Shown: piece by piece, positions 1 to 11,488 of the stretch
Numbering within the stretch: the first letter of the stretch is position 1
Layout of the letters: every line of letters begins with the position of its first letter
From: Eucommia ulmoides
Lineage: Eukaryota; Streptophyta; Magnoliopsida; Garryales; Eucommiaceae
NCBI GenBank assembly: GCA_016647705.1
Contig: CM028328.1
Span: forward strand, 45,064,647 to 45,128,646
Direction of reading: 5' to 3'
Length of the DNA stretch: 64,000 nucleotides
Made by a program: the position numbers and the translations under genes
The notes under the pieces: model-generated
Database searches by the model: none
Told to the model about the DNA's origin: nothing
The model's input: the letters and a program-made list of their open reading frames with translations, nothing else

Positions 1-498
1 CATCCTTACCGGTGAAAATGATACTTGGAGTATTTTTTTGTGAGGTTCGATTCTTTGCCTAAATATAAAAGAATTAAGTTAATCTTTACTCTGTTAAAAA
101 GATAGAGGATATTCCTTAACCTGTGAAAAAGGAATTGTAAAGGCTGATTCTGAACCTGTGAAAAGAATCATTGTGTAAATGTTTGGTTCCTACCTGGTTA
201 AAAGAATCTTAGTGGTTTAGTGGGTCCAACTCTTTGTGGGACTTGGAAGACTGGATTAGTTTAGAGTAGCTTGGTGAACTAGTATACATCGTGGTGTGCT
301 GTATTTTTACTTTATTTATTTTTTGTTATTTGGGTGTGCACCTAGAGTTTATTACACTTATCTGCTACTATATAAAGAAATAATAATTAATTTTGGATTA
401 AATTAATTGTTTGAATTTAAGTGTTGAAAAGATAATTATTTGTTTTAATTTTATAACTACTCAATTCACCCCCTCTTGGGTATATCACTAGCCCAACA
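1..498 (+). mobile_element. 3' end of a Copia-type LTR, cut by the window edge
   Basis: The stretch ends in CAATTCACCCCCTCTTGGG followed by a CCAACA terminus, a layout typical of Copia LTR 3' ends. It matches 53115-53530 with small indels. The left part lies outside the window. No coding region is seen. It is a fossil fragment. Confidence 0.6.
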
Positions 499-1716
499 AC
501 CTGCCCTGACTGTCTCAAACTGTCACATCACTCTTTGACTCTATTTAACGCCAGTTGTGAACCCGTCTTTAACTGGATTATCTGAGACAAAATATTTTAT
601 TAGTGTACCGTCTTCATAATATAAAAATAATTCATGGATCAAGTATATTTACCAAACATCACTTTTCAAAATATATTATAAAGATAACCACACATTGAGT
701 CGAAATAAAATTCCACATTTATCGTCACAATAAAACAAATACATTTAAATTAACCAATCAGATTATAATAGTACCGTAACTTGTACAACTGTGTAATCTA
801 AAATTGCCATAGTGTTAGGGCCATTTAATATCTCTAATAGTAGGAGTCAATACGTGGTATAAACCATCATATGATGATGATAATCATCATCGTCAACAAC
901 AACAACAAATATCAACCACCTGTAGGACTTACCCTCTTGTCAGGTCACAATACAATGTCTTATAAGACATGCCCTCCTGTTAGGACCAACAACATCCCAT
1001 AGGACATGCCCCCATTCGGGATCACACTATGACATAGTCGGATAATAAAAATCACTTTCTAAACTTAAAAATTTACTTGATCCGCATAACATTATAAAAT
1101 AATTTATTTTAATAGATCATTTCTTTTCATATTTTAGTACGAAAATATAATTTAACAATTTACAAAGAAGATAGTACACTCAGCTCGAAAATTATGCTTC
1201 TTTTCATACTACTGTCATAATCCTTACGGGGTCAGTCTCGCCTGTGGACCTTACAACGACAGAGTCTAAATTAAGAATTTATCTAAATAAGTCTAATATG
1301 TCATGTGATGTGTGATACTAAAAAGACAGTTTTTCCTATTCTCAATTTTTTTTTTTAATTATATAAAATTTATTAGACACCACATTTCTTACGTCAATAT
1401 TAACTTTACTAAAATATTATAACGAAATATCATAAATTATTATTTTAATAATATTTACAACTTTTACTTTAAATTAAATTCTTCACAAATTGAATATATC
1501 TATCTAGAAATTTAATATATATATATATATATACATGCATACAAAAGGAGAGAAAAAATGCTTACCTGATTAACCGAAAGAAAGGAGTAAGAGAACCAAG
1601 AGAATGGAAAAAATCATGAGAAAGAGAGAAATTATAATTATATATAGTGAGAGAACTACTTATAATTTTTTTTTTGTTTGTTCAAGAAATTCCCAAGGCC
1701 TCAAACTTTAGCTTTG

Positions 1717-1756
<40 letters not shown>

Positions 1757-1880
1757 TTTGTCAAATCCTTGATAAGGATGAGTTGATATTTTCTTGTAAT
1801 GACACCTTAACCCTCTATGACAATTAATTACATATATAATTCTAATTTTTTTTTTATAGATATTTAATCACCCTAAAACT
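499..1880. repeat. LTR-like repeat block, copy 1 of a long duplication
   Basis: This block matches 53531-56559 once the solo LTR at 53613-55333 is removed. About nine bases in ten agree by eye. A more diverged relative lies at 22868-24190. All three carry short self-complementary tags such as ACAGGACATG and CCTGTCAGG, here at about 915-1015. No reading frame is supported. It looks like an old LTR interrupted by the Copia LTR that ends at 498. Confidence 0.55.
1719..1753. repeat. poly(T) tract
   Basis: About 35 consecutive T within the LTR-like block. The duplicate copy at about 56414 has a shorter T run, so the length varies between copies. Confidence 0.9.
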
Positions 1881-3898
1881 CTTAAAAGTAATTTTTAAAT
1901 TTCATATTAATCCCTAATTTTTTTTAAAAAATAAATAAATTAAAATTAACACATTAATCTCTAACACTTTTAAATTGAGATTTTAAATAACATATTAGAC
2001 CCTTAAAAATTTTAAAGTGAAATTTAAATAACACAATAAATCCTAATATTTTTTAGATATTCTAAAATGTAAATTAAATACATGCATATGCAAAATCGAG
2101 TCTTACAACAATCACCATCGATCACTGTAAAACATAATTGCCATAGCAACAAAAATTTCTATCACCATGACAAACGTTTATCACCATCGTCACAAGAACA
2201 AAATAGTCATACACATAAATCTCAGTGTCACAACCACATAATTATAACCTACACCGACAACCGCCACTGTCATCAAACCAAAATAAAATCACCCCATGAC
2301 AAATAATAATAATAAAAAAAAGTAAATAATAAAATATTGTACTAAATCAAAAGCAAACAAGAATTTTGCTTCAAAAGAAATTAAAAAAAAAATTGCTTCA
2401 AAAGAAATAAAAGAAATCACAGTAAATTTTGTGATACCAAACAATTGAAAAAAAAAAAACGAGCAAAAAAACAAAAAAAAAAAAAAAAAATGCAAAAAAA
2501 GAAAAAAACCACAAAACGTAACAAAAGCAATATGACCAAAATTACAGCAACACTTGAAGCATATGATACAAACCGAAATCAATAGCAACCATGAGAAAAA
2601 AAAATCAAATGTGACGAAAATTAGATTTGAAAAAATAAATAAATTCTAGATTTAAAATTTCAAATCTTGAAAATCAGATCTGTTACGTCAGTCGGTGATG
2701 GTGACGATTGTCGTGTGGTGAAGACGTCAACGCAATGATGGCAACATAAGGGTGATGGGGCGATAGTGGTTGTCGCATAGTGGTGGAGCCTTAGGCACAG
2801 TAGTGGCAATGTAAGGTCAGTGGGGGTGGTGGTGGTCGTGGCGCGGTGATGGAGCCATGATAGAGTGAGTAAGAGGGGTGGTTGGGTTTGAAGGACCAAT
2901 AAGTTCTTCAGTTTGAGAGATTTATTTTAATCAAGGTATTTTCGAAACAACAAAAATAAAAAAATTGGGTTTGTTTTTTTTTGTTTTGTTTTTTGTTTTT
3001 AAATAAAACGTATTTTCTTGAATTTACTTTTGGACTTAGGGTTCATTTTTATTTAATTCTTGAAGGTGGAATTCTTTCTATTTCTTTTTTTTCTTTTCTT
3101 TTTTTTTTTTGAAAAAAGAAGAAGAAGAAAGGAAGTGCATCAATTAAAAGCCAAAAAGGCACCAAACCGTCAACAAAAGTTGAATATAAATACACAAGTT
3201 CTACCAGAATTAGAGAATATCACTAGCTTAGAGATAGAAGTGAAAGAGTTTTTAGGACCCAAAATAACATCACAAAGAAGAAAGATTTGCCAAAACTCCT
3301 GGTATCAAAAAGAATTGGCGCCAATTTAAAATGCTTCTCAGTTCTCTTTACAACAACAATAACAACAAAGTTTTTGTTTCACTTATATAAAGATCGGTTA
3401 CATGAATTCATTTACGTCATGGTGATCAATCAAGTGCCATCCACTCAGTCAAAAAAATATATAAGTTGCTATTCAAATTTGAACTCGGATTCTTAGTTCT
3501 TTTTGTTATTTAGAAAAAAAAATATAGAATAAACCAGTAGAGGTGATAATAACCATGAAACATAAATTAGAAGAGATGAACTATATAAACGTATAAAAAT
3601 TATTATTGTTTAATTGAGGATAGGGATTTGGATTCTTCAAAAATAATTTTGGTATGTGTGTGTATTTTTAACTTAAAAAAGTTAATGAATTGACAAATAT
3701 AGCAAAAATTTGCTCTATCACACTGCATGAGACTCCATTAATTGAACTTAATTGTTAAATTTTCTCAACTCTTCTTCTATGTAATGAATTTACTAATGAA
3801 ATCACTATTCATTTCTCTTGTTTGATTTTCGTTATATATTAAACGAAATAAAATGGAAGAATATTTTTTTACATATTAATTTTGAGATCAAATTCATT

Positions 3899-3944
<46 letters not shown>

Positions 3945-4730
3945 TTTTAAAAAAAAATGGCTACAATATATGAGTAATAATATCCCATTCGAAAAATATT
4001 CAAAATTTATCAACTAAAATCGCTTTGTTCTTAAATTTATGTTTTTTCCTCAAATAGTTTTCTAAAAATAAAAACATATTTTTTGTTTTCAGACTTCCAC
4101 CTCTATTTCCTATATAAATTTTTTGTTACCAAATTTTTGTTTATGTTTTAGGAATGGTGACATATTTTTTTATTTTTAAGTTTATGTTTTTTATTTCGGG
4201 AACACGAATTGATTTTTTCATTTTTATTTTTGTTTGAAATACAAATTTGTGAACAAGAAAATATTTTTTTAGGAAACTTGGAATCATAAACAGAAATTAG
4301 AGAAAAAAAACAAAACATGTTACCATTTAAAAAAAAATTGAGAACAAAAAACATCTATTTCTATTTCCAAAACAAAAACAAAATATTAAAAGAAATATTT
4401 ATTTTCTTTTTCAAAATAAAAATATAATATTGAGAACAAAATATTTTATTTTTGATATCTAATGAATACTGATTTTTTTTATTTTTTATTCAAATTAATA
4501 TAGGATTGAATTGATAAAATTAATTTATAGACAATATCGAAAGTTATTGTCAAATTGAGAATTACATGCTAAAATGAGATTAAATATTTTATGTGTAACA
4601 CAAAACATATCCTACCATAAATTATGAAATCTAATTTCGACCCGTGAAATATGGAATCCAATTCCATCCATTTTAATTCTAATGAAATCAAACATTAATT
4701 CCATTAGATAATCAAATAAAGGAATAGAAA
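1881..4730. other. AT-rich stretch without a recognisable gene
   Basis: This stretch holds A and T runs, a GC-richer low-complexity patch of GGTGG/GATGG words at 2690-2900, and a long AT dinucleotide run. The open frames are short and biased (Phe-rich from poly(A), Thr/Pro-rich from the GGTGG patch) and I do not accept them as genes. A few TE-like words are present but no ends could be defined. Confidence 0.6.
3899..3938. repeat. (AT)n microsatellite
   Basis: A pure AT dinucleotide run of about 40 bases in AT-rich non-coding DNA. Confidence 0.9.
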
Positions 4731-5113
4731 TCGAAGGTGAAATTGCGATTCTATTCTATTCTCATTCCTTCCAACCAAATCCATAAGCCCATAAGAGATG
4801 AAGTCGTCGATAAGAGAAAGGAACGAAGAAATTCTAGGGAACCCAAGGAGTCGATGAAATTCCAATTCCACACAAATAGGAGGTTGCAAAGTGCAATTTA
4901 TACTTCAGAGTTCATTGGAAGTGTGTTTCCATTCAATCGTGACTCAATCTTTCCCACAAGCCATGGAAGATATATGTGTTTGTGTGTGACAGACGGAGTA
5001 CAATCATCCATGAGAGGAAAGATAGGCTCAAGACTTGATACCAGCGACTAGAGAAACCAAATATCAAAACAAACAATAATGTAGAACGAAGTAGCCGGTA
5101 GAAGAAAAATCTA

Positions 5114-5119
5114 TTTATT
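5114..5119 (-). terminator. poly(A) signal of the complex I subunit gene
   Basis: AATAAA on the minus strand, about 160 bases past the stop codon and followed by T-rich sequence. Spacing and context suit a plant 3' end. The cleavage site is inferred. Confidence 0.5.
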
Positions 5120-5279
5120 CAATTTGACACAATATCATGGTCACAAGCAAATTTATCAACAAGCAAAGGGAACCGGAGCACAGAAAGAAATCCCTTACAA
5201 TTTCATACAAATTGGCAAAACGGCCATTTGTCTAACCGCGAAATTCATTGACTGTTTTAACCAACAATAGCTGTATGAA

Positions 5280-7442
5280 TCAGTATTCATTTTTCCCAAA
5301 ATTCTTGCACCAGAGCTGCGATGGAATCGGATGAACTGGGTGATGTGGCCGTTGCTGCAAGAAGAAAAGTTACGACTTCAGCTGTATGTGGGGGAGAACA
5401 ATTAAGACAAAATTAAACAAATTCAACTCAAATATCTTACTGCTCGTTTGGATAACGTATTTGAACGATAAATTTGATTTGGGAAAAGGGTTTTGTAAAA
5501 ATACAATTAAAAACATCAAATAGAAAACATGACTTTTAGTGCGTGATAGTGTTTTGCACGTTTAATTTACCTGTATTCCAATAAATAAAACTGTGTATGA
5601 ATACACTACAAAGCAGATAGGTATTGTTCTTCCAATTAATTTTCTATTCACTTTTATTTTTCAAACAATTCAAAGTTGCAACCAATGAGTATTACTACTA
5701 TTACCCACTATAGATTAGATGGTATAGTCAGGATGACGAAGACAATAAATTCATCATAATAAGTGATTTCATTCAAGTTCAAGATGTTAAAGAGACGACG
5801 GGAGGGGGATAAACAGAGGGAACATCACCCAAAGAGATGATAACAGACTTTAACAATCACTGTATTAAGCTGAATACCGAAAATTACCAACATTTCATAT
5901 ACTAGGCTTATAACATAATACTGATGATGGTTATGGAATCAGGAACATATCAAATTTTTGGTAAACAATAATACTATGGAATACATGCACTAGATCTATC
6001 TCCCTCTCTCTATCTCACACACACACACACACAGAGAGAGAAGATCAATGTTAAATGTACTAAGGTATCAGTTTTGAGTATGGTCATACACTAAGGCCAG
6101 GCCCTGTATGGTTATTATTTCTATTCCTTGATTCATGTTCTTGCTTTTGGGATTGATGTACAGAAACGCGTTTGGTAAACACGTTTTTGTTCCGAAGATT
6201 TTTGGAGTAATTTGGGACTATTTTCTGAATTTCTTAAGAATGTCAAAAACAAAAAAAAAGTTGATTCCTAGTCACTCCCACAAAATTATTCCCACTACCA
6301 TCCCCCGGACACCACCATCTGCCTGTTGGCCACCATACATTTAAAGAGAAAAAAAAAAAAAATGTTGCAACCAAACGTGTTTCTTGTTTCTGTTATCATA
6401 AATTAAAAGAAACAAAATCAGGAGAATGGTCGTTACCAAACACATTTCTATTAACGGAATACTCCAGCATGGAAACAAAATTCCTATCCCATCCCAGTTT
6501 ATTAGAAGTAGAAATAAAAAAATAGAAAACACTAACCAAACGCCACCTAAATTGTCTTGACCTTCACCTAGTCTTTGAAGCAAAGAGCATAGATACAGGA
6601 AATTCATATTCCAGATTCCTACATATTTTTAAATCAATTTCTCCAGATAAAACTAGCATCCATGTATCATATAATATTCAAGATGAATGTTTCGCTGCTT
6701 TTGAAAAATGAAACAAACACGTGATATATGGAGAACAATGAGAATTATGGGAAACAAAGCCAACAACCTTCTCCAAGTATAAGAGTGGCATTTTGAAGAG
6801 TCTAACATAAACTAGATAAAAACTCAAAATTTTGATTGCTTCAGTAATAGCAAGACTAGCATATGAATTTCTTTCCGTATAGATCATATGATTTTCCTAA
6901 CCAGTGAATACAGTAGAACCACAGTTTCCTCCATATGATCCAGCCATTGTTTATAGTCACTGAAGCAGGCTAAGGTATTACACACTTTTTGTTTTCTAAA
7001 GCAATGCATTTGGAAGCAGTATTCGGGCCTTGGTAATCCCAAACCGATGGAAACAACGAAGAGATTGAACTAATTTTCGCTCAATTCCAATGCCAGATCC
7101 CTAAATCGTGTTTCCGTGCGTTTTTCAAGTGTTGCTCAACAAATTTCAAAAGTTGAGCATATCAGTTCAGATCTTCAAGCTTAGACTAATCAATCATCAA
7201 TCGAGACCATATAAACGTAATCAGAATCTAAGGGATAGGGAGATACTGACCTCGAGCTCGGCAGATTTCATGGCGATGGGGATGCAGACGAGGACGATGC
7301 CGGCCATGGCGATCGCGGTGTTTCTCCTCCAATGCTTGGGCCTGCAGTACGGCCCACCGGTCATGCTCCAAACTTTGGTCCGGAAATCGGCTCCGCCGTG
7401 AGTCCCCTCCGCGTGGTGGTGTCCATGGTCTCCTCCTCCCAT
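5280..7442 (-). CDS. Complex I small membrane subunit, B15/NDUFB4-like; two exons
   Basis: The CDS is exon 1 at 7442-7251 and exon 2 at 5354-5280, both minus, with an 1896-base intron (donor GTCAGT, acceptor CTTGCAG). The frame is phase 0 and gives 88 residues with a TGA stop. The N-terminus is Gly/His-rich (MGGGDHGHHHAEG), then comes the block VWSMTGGPYCRPKHWRRNTA, one membrane helix at about residues 43-57 (IAMAGIVLVCIPIAM), and a C-terminus with HPIPSQLWCKNFG. As I remember it, this is the pattern of Arabidopsis At2g31490, a small subunit of the membrane arm of mitochondrial NADH dehydrogenase, in the inner membrane. Length and all conserved blocks are intact, so it should encode a working protein. 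A MITE lies in the intron. A 14 kb MULE starts 58 bases before the ATG and has probably displaced the promoter. The subunit name is from memory; the family match is firm. Confidence 0.88.
6017..6042. repeat. CA/GA microsatellite
   Basis: A short (AC)n run passing into (AG)n, in the intron of the complex I gene. Confidence 0.8.
6095..6547. mobile_element. Tourist-like MITE in the intron
   Basis: The right end reads ACCAAACGCCACC and the left end has GGCCCTGTATGGTTA, imperfect inverted repeats of the same type as the element at 11679-12265. A TAA lies on both sides (6092-6094 and 6548-6550), which suits the TWA target of PIF/Harbinger elements. The interior has no coding frame. The left end carries a few extra bases, so the exact border is uncertain. 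Confidence 0.5.
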
Positions 7443-7491
7443 CTTCTCTCTCCTCCTTCAACCAGTAAAACAAAGAGACTGATCAGAAGTG

Positions 7492-7500
7492 CCCTAAATG
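7492..7500. repeat. Left target-site duplication of the MULE
   Basis: CCCTAAATG here and CCCTAAATT at 21677-21685: eight of nine bases agree. Mutator-like elements usually duplicate nine bases. A diverged third copy, CCCTACATT, sits at 11569-11577 before the internal MULE end. Confidence 0.75.
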
Positions 7501-7690
7501 GGAGTTCTTCAACTAATAATTGGATTTTAAATAAAAATAAATAAATTGAAAACGCATATATATTAACTTATTTACAGAACACTGATAAAACGCAGATAAA
7601 ATCTTTATTTAAAAATCTGAAACAAAAAAAAAAAAAAAAAAGAAAAAAGATGACAAGGCATTAAACAAAAATGTTTATACTGTTGATTTG
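7501..7690. repeat. Left terminal inverted repeat of the MULE
   Basis: Matches the reverse complement of about 21490-21676 with gaps. It is followed, up to about 8000, by A/T tracts and palindromic ACGCA words, for example AAAACGCATATCACTTATGCG. Confidence 0.7.
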
Positions 7691-8329
7691 ATTTTTTTTT
7701 TTTTTTACTAAAAACGCATATCACTTATGCGTTTTCTTCATTGTTTCTCTGTTTTTTTTTTTTTTGAAAAACGTAGAATTTTTTAAAGAAATTTTGTACA
7801 TACAATTGATACACTTTTTTTTTTTTTTTTAAACGCAAAAGTGTATTCTGTTTTCATAAGAAACGCAAAACACTTTTGCGTTTTCATTTGCATTTTCGTT
7901 ATTTGTTTTTTTTTTTTAAACCGCAAATGTTTTGTAAGCCTGGATTTTTTTCCTTGATTTTTTTTTTTTTTTTTTTAAAAAAAAAGGGCAAATTGAAATA
8001 AAATATTTCCTTGATTTTTTATCTTTTTTCCCCGAAATCGCAAAAGTAAATTAATAAGGAATTAACTCTTTTAAATTTTAGAATAGTATTAATATAAGCC
8101 CTGTTGAAAATATTTAAAGGTATAAATGTCATTTAAGCCACGATCGCCCGATTTATGTTTTTATTTTTTTCTTGTTAATCTAACTCATATTCATTCCAAT
8201 TTGGGAGCTAGGTCTATTTAAAAATAAAAATAATTATATTTCTTAAATTTTTGTTTATCATTTGATGATAAAATAATTTTTTATTGTTATTTTGTTTTTC
8301 AATTAAAATATTCAAATACTAATTGGAAT

Positions 8330-8528
8330 GCAAATTTCCCGTAATCTACATTAGCGAATATCGGTGATTTAGATTTCGACTCATATCTGATGACACTTTC
8401 TAAACAGTCAAAAAATGTCCTAAAAATAATTTTGGATTTGGATGAAGAAGAAAAAGAAACAGATAACAAACCTTTTCGAAAGCAATAAAAGTGATTATGC
8501 AATTAGGCTTCAAAAATTTTCTAACTGA
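8330..8528 (+). pseudogene. Accessory gene E, copy A (broken C-terminal exon)
   Basis: On the plus strand this encodes a short acidic, helix-prone stretch (LANIGDLDFDSYLMTLSKQS, then LDLDEEEKETDNKPFRKQ) matching copy B at 13087-13290. It has several stops (one after ANFP, others after FRKQ) and an indel near the end. Copy B is open at those places, so an intact frame once existed. I know no family for it. The opposite strand also has a frame, so the strand is an inference from composition. Confidence 0.35.
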
Positions 8529-8633
8529 CATTGACATCAATTTAACATCAAACATTACATAAAAAGACAAAACATGAAACACTACATAAATTAGGAAACA
8601 CTATCCATTATTGAACTTTTCTAAGATCGATAA

Positions 8634-9418
8634 CTACTTAGTTTTATCAAACCATTCGTAGTGAATCTCTTCGTCTTCGTAATCGGACAGTTCTGGGTCA
8701 TCGGTGTATTTGGGATCGATAAAGTACTTTAGTGTCTGCTCGTTTACATTTGGGACATTTGTCTTCCGAATTTGGTGAAGTCTATATTTGATATGAATCC
8801 ATTTCTCCATTAGTTTTATTTCTCGTTTCAATGTGTGACAAATTTTGTCGATATTATCCGGTTCGTTTTTTAAAATTTCGAAAGATCGTAATTTTGAAAT
8901 CTTGAGGTGGTACATATGAGACCTTGCCTCATAAAGGTTCATCTTCGTCATTAGCTTTGGCTATTGTAAATTGTTTGCCTCTTTGCTATCCTTGCCCCAT
9001 TCAGTGTAGTTGTAACTCTCGTGGTAATGACAATTAACCCATTGAACAATTTATTTGAAAGGATCACCGTGTATTAAGAAAGTTCGTTTCCTCGTGATGG
9101 GATTCAGCCATGTACCAGAGAGATCTAGTTGTCGTTGAACACCAGTATAGTCTGTAATAACATTCTAGGGACGGCACATGTCCTAGGGGTAACACAACTT
9201 GTCTCGGGTGTCATACCATAGTAGTGGGCGTCGTGGTTCATCTTCGCTCCAATGTATAACTTTTGACCAGCGTATTTGGATTCCATACCACGTACCAATC
9301 TCATCTCATCTTGGTACTTAGCATAGTCCTTTGTCGTTTAACCCTTACTAGTGCAATGGATCTTCATTTTTTCCTTACCTTTGCCCTTAGCCTTGTCGTT
9401 TCCAGACCCGCTTGCCAT
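8634..9418 (-). pseudogene. Accessory gene A, copy A (broken)
   Basis: Starts at ATG 9418 with MASGSGNDKAKGKGKEKMK and ends in SDYEDEEIHYEWFDKTK. It has an early stop, a five-base insertion (repeat of GATGA) that shifts the frame, and a later stop in FK-IVQ. Copy B (13396-14175) is open at these points and has its own stops elsewhere, so the ancestor was probably a continuous frame of about 259 residues. The N-terminus is Lys/Gly/Ser-rich. The middle is Trp/Tyr-rich (WYRIQIRQ, VIHWSEDEP in copy B), then comes a likely helical part (EILKNEPDNIDKICHTLKRE) and an acidic C-terminus. No family is recognised. It is divergent from gene B across a shared promoter. Confidence 0.5.
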
Positions 9419-9795
9419 TTGAACTGATTTTTTTCTGAGTAATAAAAATGGACAAGAGAAATGAATATGGTGTGAATGATAATTTTGAAAGCATAGACGT
9501 ATGTATAGGCAATTTTTTGAGGCTTTCTCATTTCCAGCCAACCACTTTCCCGCTAATGGAATTCCCCAAAAACAATTCCCGCCGAAAAATTTCTCATCTT
9601 TTTAATTTATATTTTTTTCCTGCCAAAGTCTTTTCACCATTTTGTTCCCCTATTTTCCACCAATTTATTGTTGATTTCCCGCCTTAGTTTTTCTATAAAT
9701 AGGAACAACCTCAGTTCTCATAATTATTTAGGTGTGTTGTTGAAATCAATATTTGTTTACAATTATTGAACTTGTTTCGTTTTGTTCGCAAAGAC
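9419..9795. promoter_or_regulatory. Two-way promoter with E2F-like sites, copy A
   Basis: This lies between the ATGs of genes A (minus) and B (plus). It holds TTTCCCGC at 9546-9553, ATTCCCGC at 9575-9582 and TTTCCCGC at 9675-9682, which fit the E2F consensus TTTSSCGC fully or with one change, and a TATA box TATAAAT at 9694-9700 for gene B. The sites and their order are kept in copy B (14176-14551). Confidence 0.55.
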
Positions 9796-10391
9796 AATGA
9801 ATAAAATTTTACGAAGAAGGTTACGGTGAATGTTTTTGAATATATATATATATATATATTCATAATTTTTGTTTTATTTTAATTCATTCTTAATTTAACA
9901 ATTGTTTGGTTTGTAGGTAAGTGCTTGGTCAATGTTAGTGGCTACATAACTGGTCAACATGTCGCTGCATTAGGGGGTTAATTAGAACGAGAACAAGCAA
10001 CTAGTGTAGTGGTTTTGCAGGGACAGAGTTGGTATGCGTCAAAACTTTAGCGGAACGTCAAAAAGACGCTGGCATACGAAGTATTCGCCAATGCCTTTTA
10101 TTGTTGAATCAAACAATGTTCACAAATTGCATAATTTACTGTGACTGCAAGGCTTCTATTGAGGATGTGATAAACACTGGTCGGTTTGAATGACTCCTAG
10201 AGGAGACAAGTAGCATGGTGAAGTACTTACCGAAATCAATAACAAACTTGGCAGTTAGGATGAGTTCAAAGGGTTGGGACTATTTATTTGAATTTAACGA
10301 GTTTGCAGAATTTCCTGATGGTATTTTCATGGAATACCTGAGCGCTCTTGAAGATATTCGAGCACGAATGCTTGCTGATCCGACTGTCTAA
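9796..10391 (+). pseudogene. Accessory gene B, copy A (spliced, degraded)
   Basis: ATG at 9796 lies about 96 bases after a TATA box. A probable small first exon, an AT-rich intron with an (AT)n run, and a last exon from about 10022 (acceptor TTTTGCAG) are seen. The last exon reads VKTLAERQKDAGIRSIRQ, then LLLNQTMFTNCIIYCDCKA, SSMVKYLPKS, MSSKGWDYLFEFNEFAEF and DIRARMLADPTV before the stop at 10389-10391. One stop interrupts it after NTGRFE. Copy B has R there. The splice structure is inferred. The family is unknown. Cysteines in CIIYCDC are conserved in both copies. Confidence 0.45.
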
Positions 10392-10634
10392 CAAACTTTA
10401 TTTAAAACTCGTATTTTTTAATAGTTGTGTTTGTAATGGATTATGTGTCTCTTTCTACGTGTTATCCTAGTATTGTAAACCTTTCTTATTGTATGTGCAT
10501 TTTTCAAATTTAAGCGAAGATAAAAAAATCACCTGTTTGATATAAGTAGCGTTATTATAATTTAACGTAGAAACGATACATTAGATTTGGAAAATAAATA
10601 CAAAGTTAAACTGCAATTCACGATCGTCAAAACA

Positions 10635-10735
10635 TTAAACATTACTCTCATCATCAAACATTTCAATATCTGTCTGATATTGAGGTTCCCTTGAGTATCA
10701 CATGTAAATACAAGCTTCGTCAACTAAACCTTCTT
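10635..10735 (-). pseudogene. C-terminal end of accessory gene C, copy A
   Basis: Minus-strand frame ending EPQYQTDIEMFDDESNV then TAA at 10637-10635. The upstream part GLVDEACIYM matches gene C at 15058-15510, with one stop between the two parts. The rest is cut off at 10736, where unrelated repeat DNA begins. Confidence 0.45.
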
Positions 10736-11160
10736 TTAGATGCATGTTTTGATAAATCAATTAATATTGATATTTTAAGGAATTAATGAGTATATTGACT
10801 ATTTCAGATTTTAGTTCTAACTAAGAAAATGAAAAAAAAGAAAAAAGAAGAACGATTTTCAATAAAATATCTAAGAAATATCGAGATGATTACAGTGAAG
10901 ATATTGAAGATTTTTTTCAAGCAATAAGATTTTTTGTATTTTTAGGTAAAAACATCTTATTTCTTATTATATGCAACTTGATTAGAATCATGCACGACAC
11001 TTAAAATTAATTTAGAATACTTTAAAATATGTAAGAAGTGATAAATTTACGTGTCCAAATGATTTTCATAAAATTTTAACCAAGATAATATTTGAAAACG
11101 TCAACAACAAGTTTTTTCAGCCCGAACAGTTGACCGACATTAGAAAGTGGTTGACAGCAT
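10736..11160 (+). repeat. Dispersed 425-base repeat at the duplication junction
   Basis: Matches 26605-27020 closely from GATGTTTTGATAAATCAATT to about GACCGACATTAGAAAGTGG. The TGTTTTGAT start resembles Copia LTR 5' ends. It has no coding frame and sits between MULE copy A and a loose piece of MULE end. Confidence 0.65.
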
Positions 11161-11169
11161 GGTTCATGA

Positions 11170-11488
11170 TTCAAAAAAAAAAAAAAAAAAAAGATAAAAA
11201 GGCATTAAACAAAAACATTTATACTGTTGATTTTTTTTTTTTTTTTACTAAAAACGCATAAGTGATATGCGTTTTTAACTTATAAATGCATATCACTTAT
11301 GTGTTTTCTTGTTTGTTTCTATTTTTTTTTTTTTTTTTGAAAAACATAGATGAAATTTGCGTTTTAAGAAAAACGCAGATTTCTTTTTTAAAGAAATTTG
11401 GTACGTACAATTGATACGTTTTTTTTTTTTTTTAAACGCAAAAGTGTATTCCGTTTTCATAAGAAACGCAAAACACAAAAGTGTATTC
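11170..11488. repeat. Loose fragment of the MULE terminal region
   Basis: Matches about 7630-7880, including the palindrome AAAACGCATAAGTGATATGCG and AAACGCAAAAGTGTATTC. It ends exactly where the copied host exon begins, so it marks a rearrangement joint. Confidence 0.65.

Larger units (their letters stand above)
7408..10735. repeat. Tandem duplication, copy A (host 5' end plus left MULE)
   Basis: Matches 11487 to about 15120 (copy B) in the same order and orientation. It starts within exon 1 of the host gene. Copy A keeps about 365 bases (10305-10670) that copy B has lost. Copy B carries a MITE that copy A lacks. Substitutions and indels are frequent, so the duplication is not recent. Confidence 0.75.

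Noticed and set aside
2289-2588. Phe-rich minus frame of 99 codons
   Set aside because: It is a translation of A runs in low-complexity DNA.
2660-2899. Thr/Pro-rich minus frame of 79 codons
   Set aside because: It comes from a GGTGG/GATGG repeat patch and has no known motif or neighbour support.
7228-7544. Other frames over exon 1 of the complex I gene
   Set aside because: They are shadows. The frame that splices to exon 2 gives a full conserved protein.
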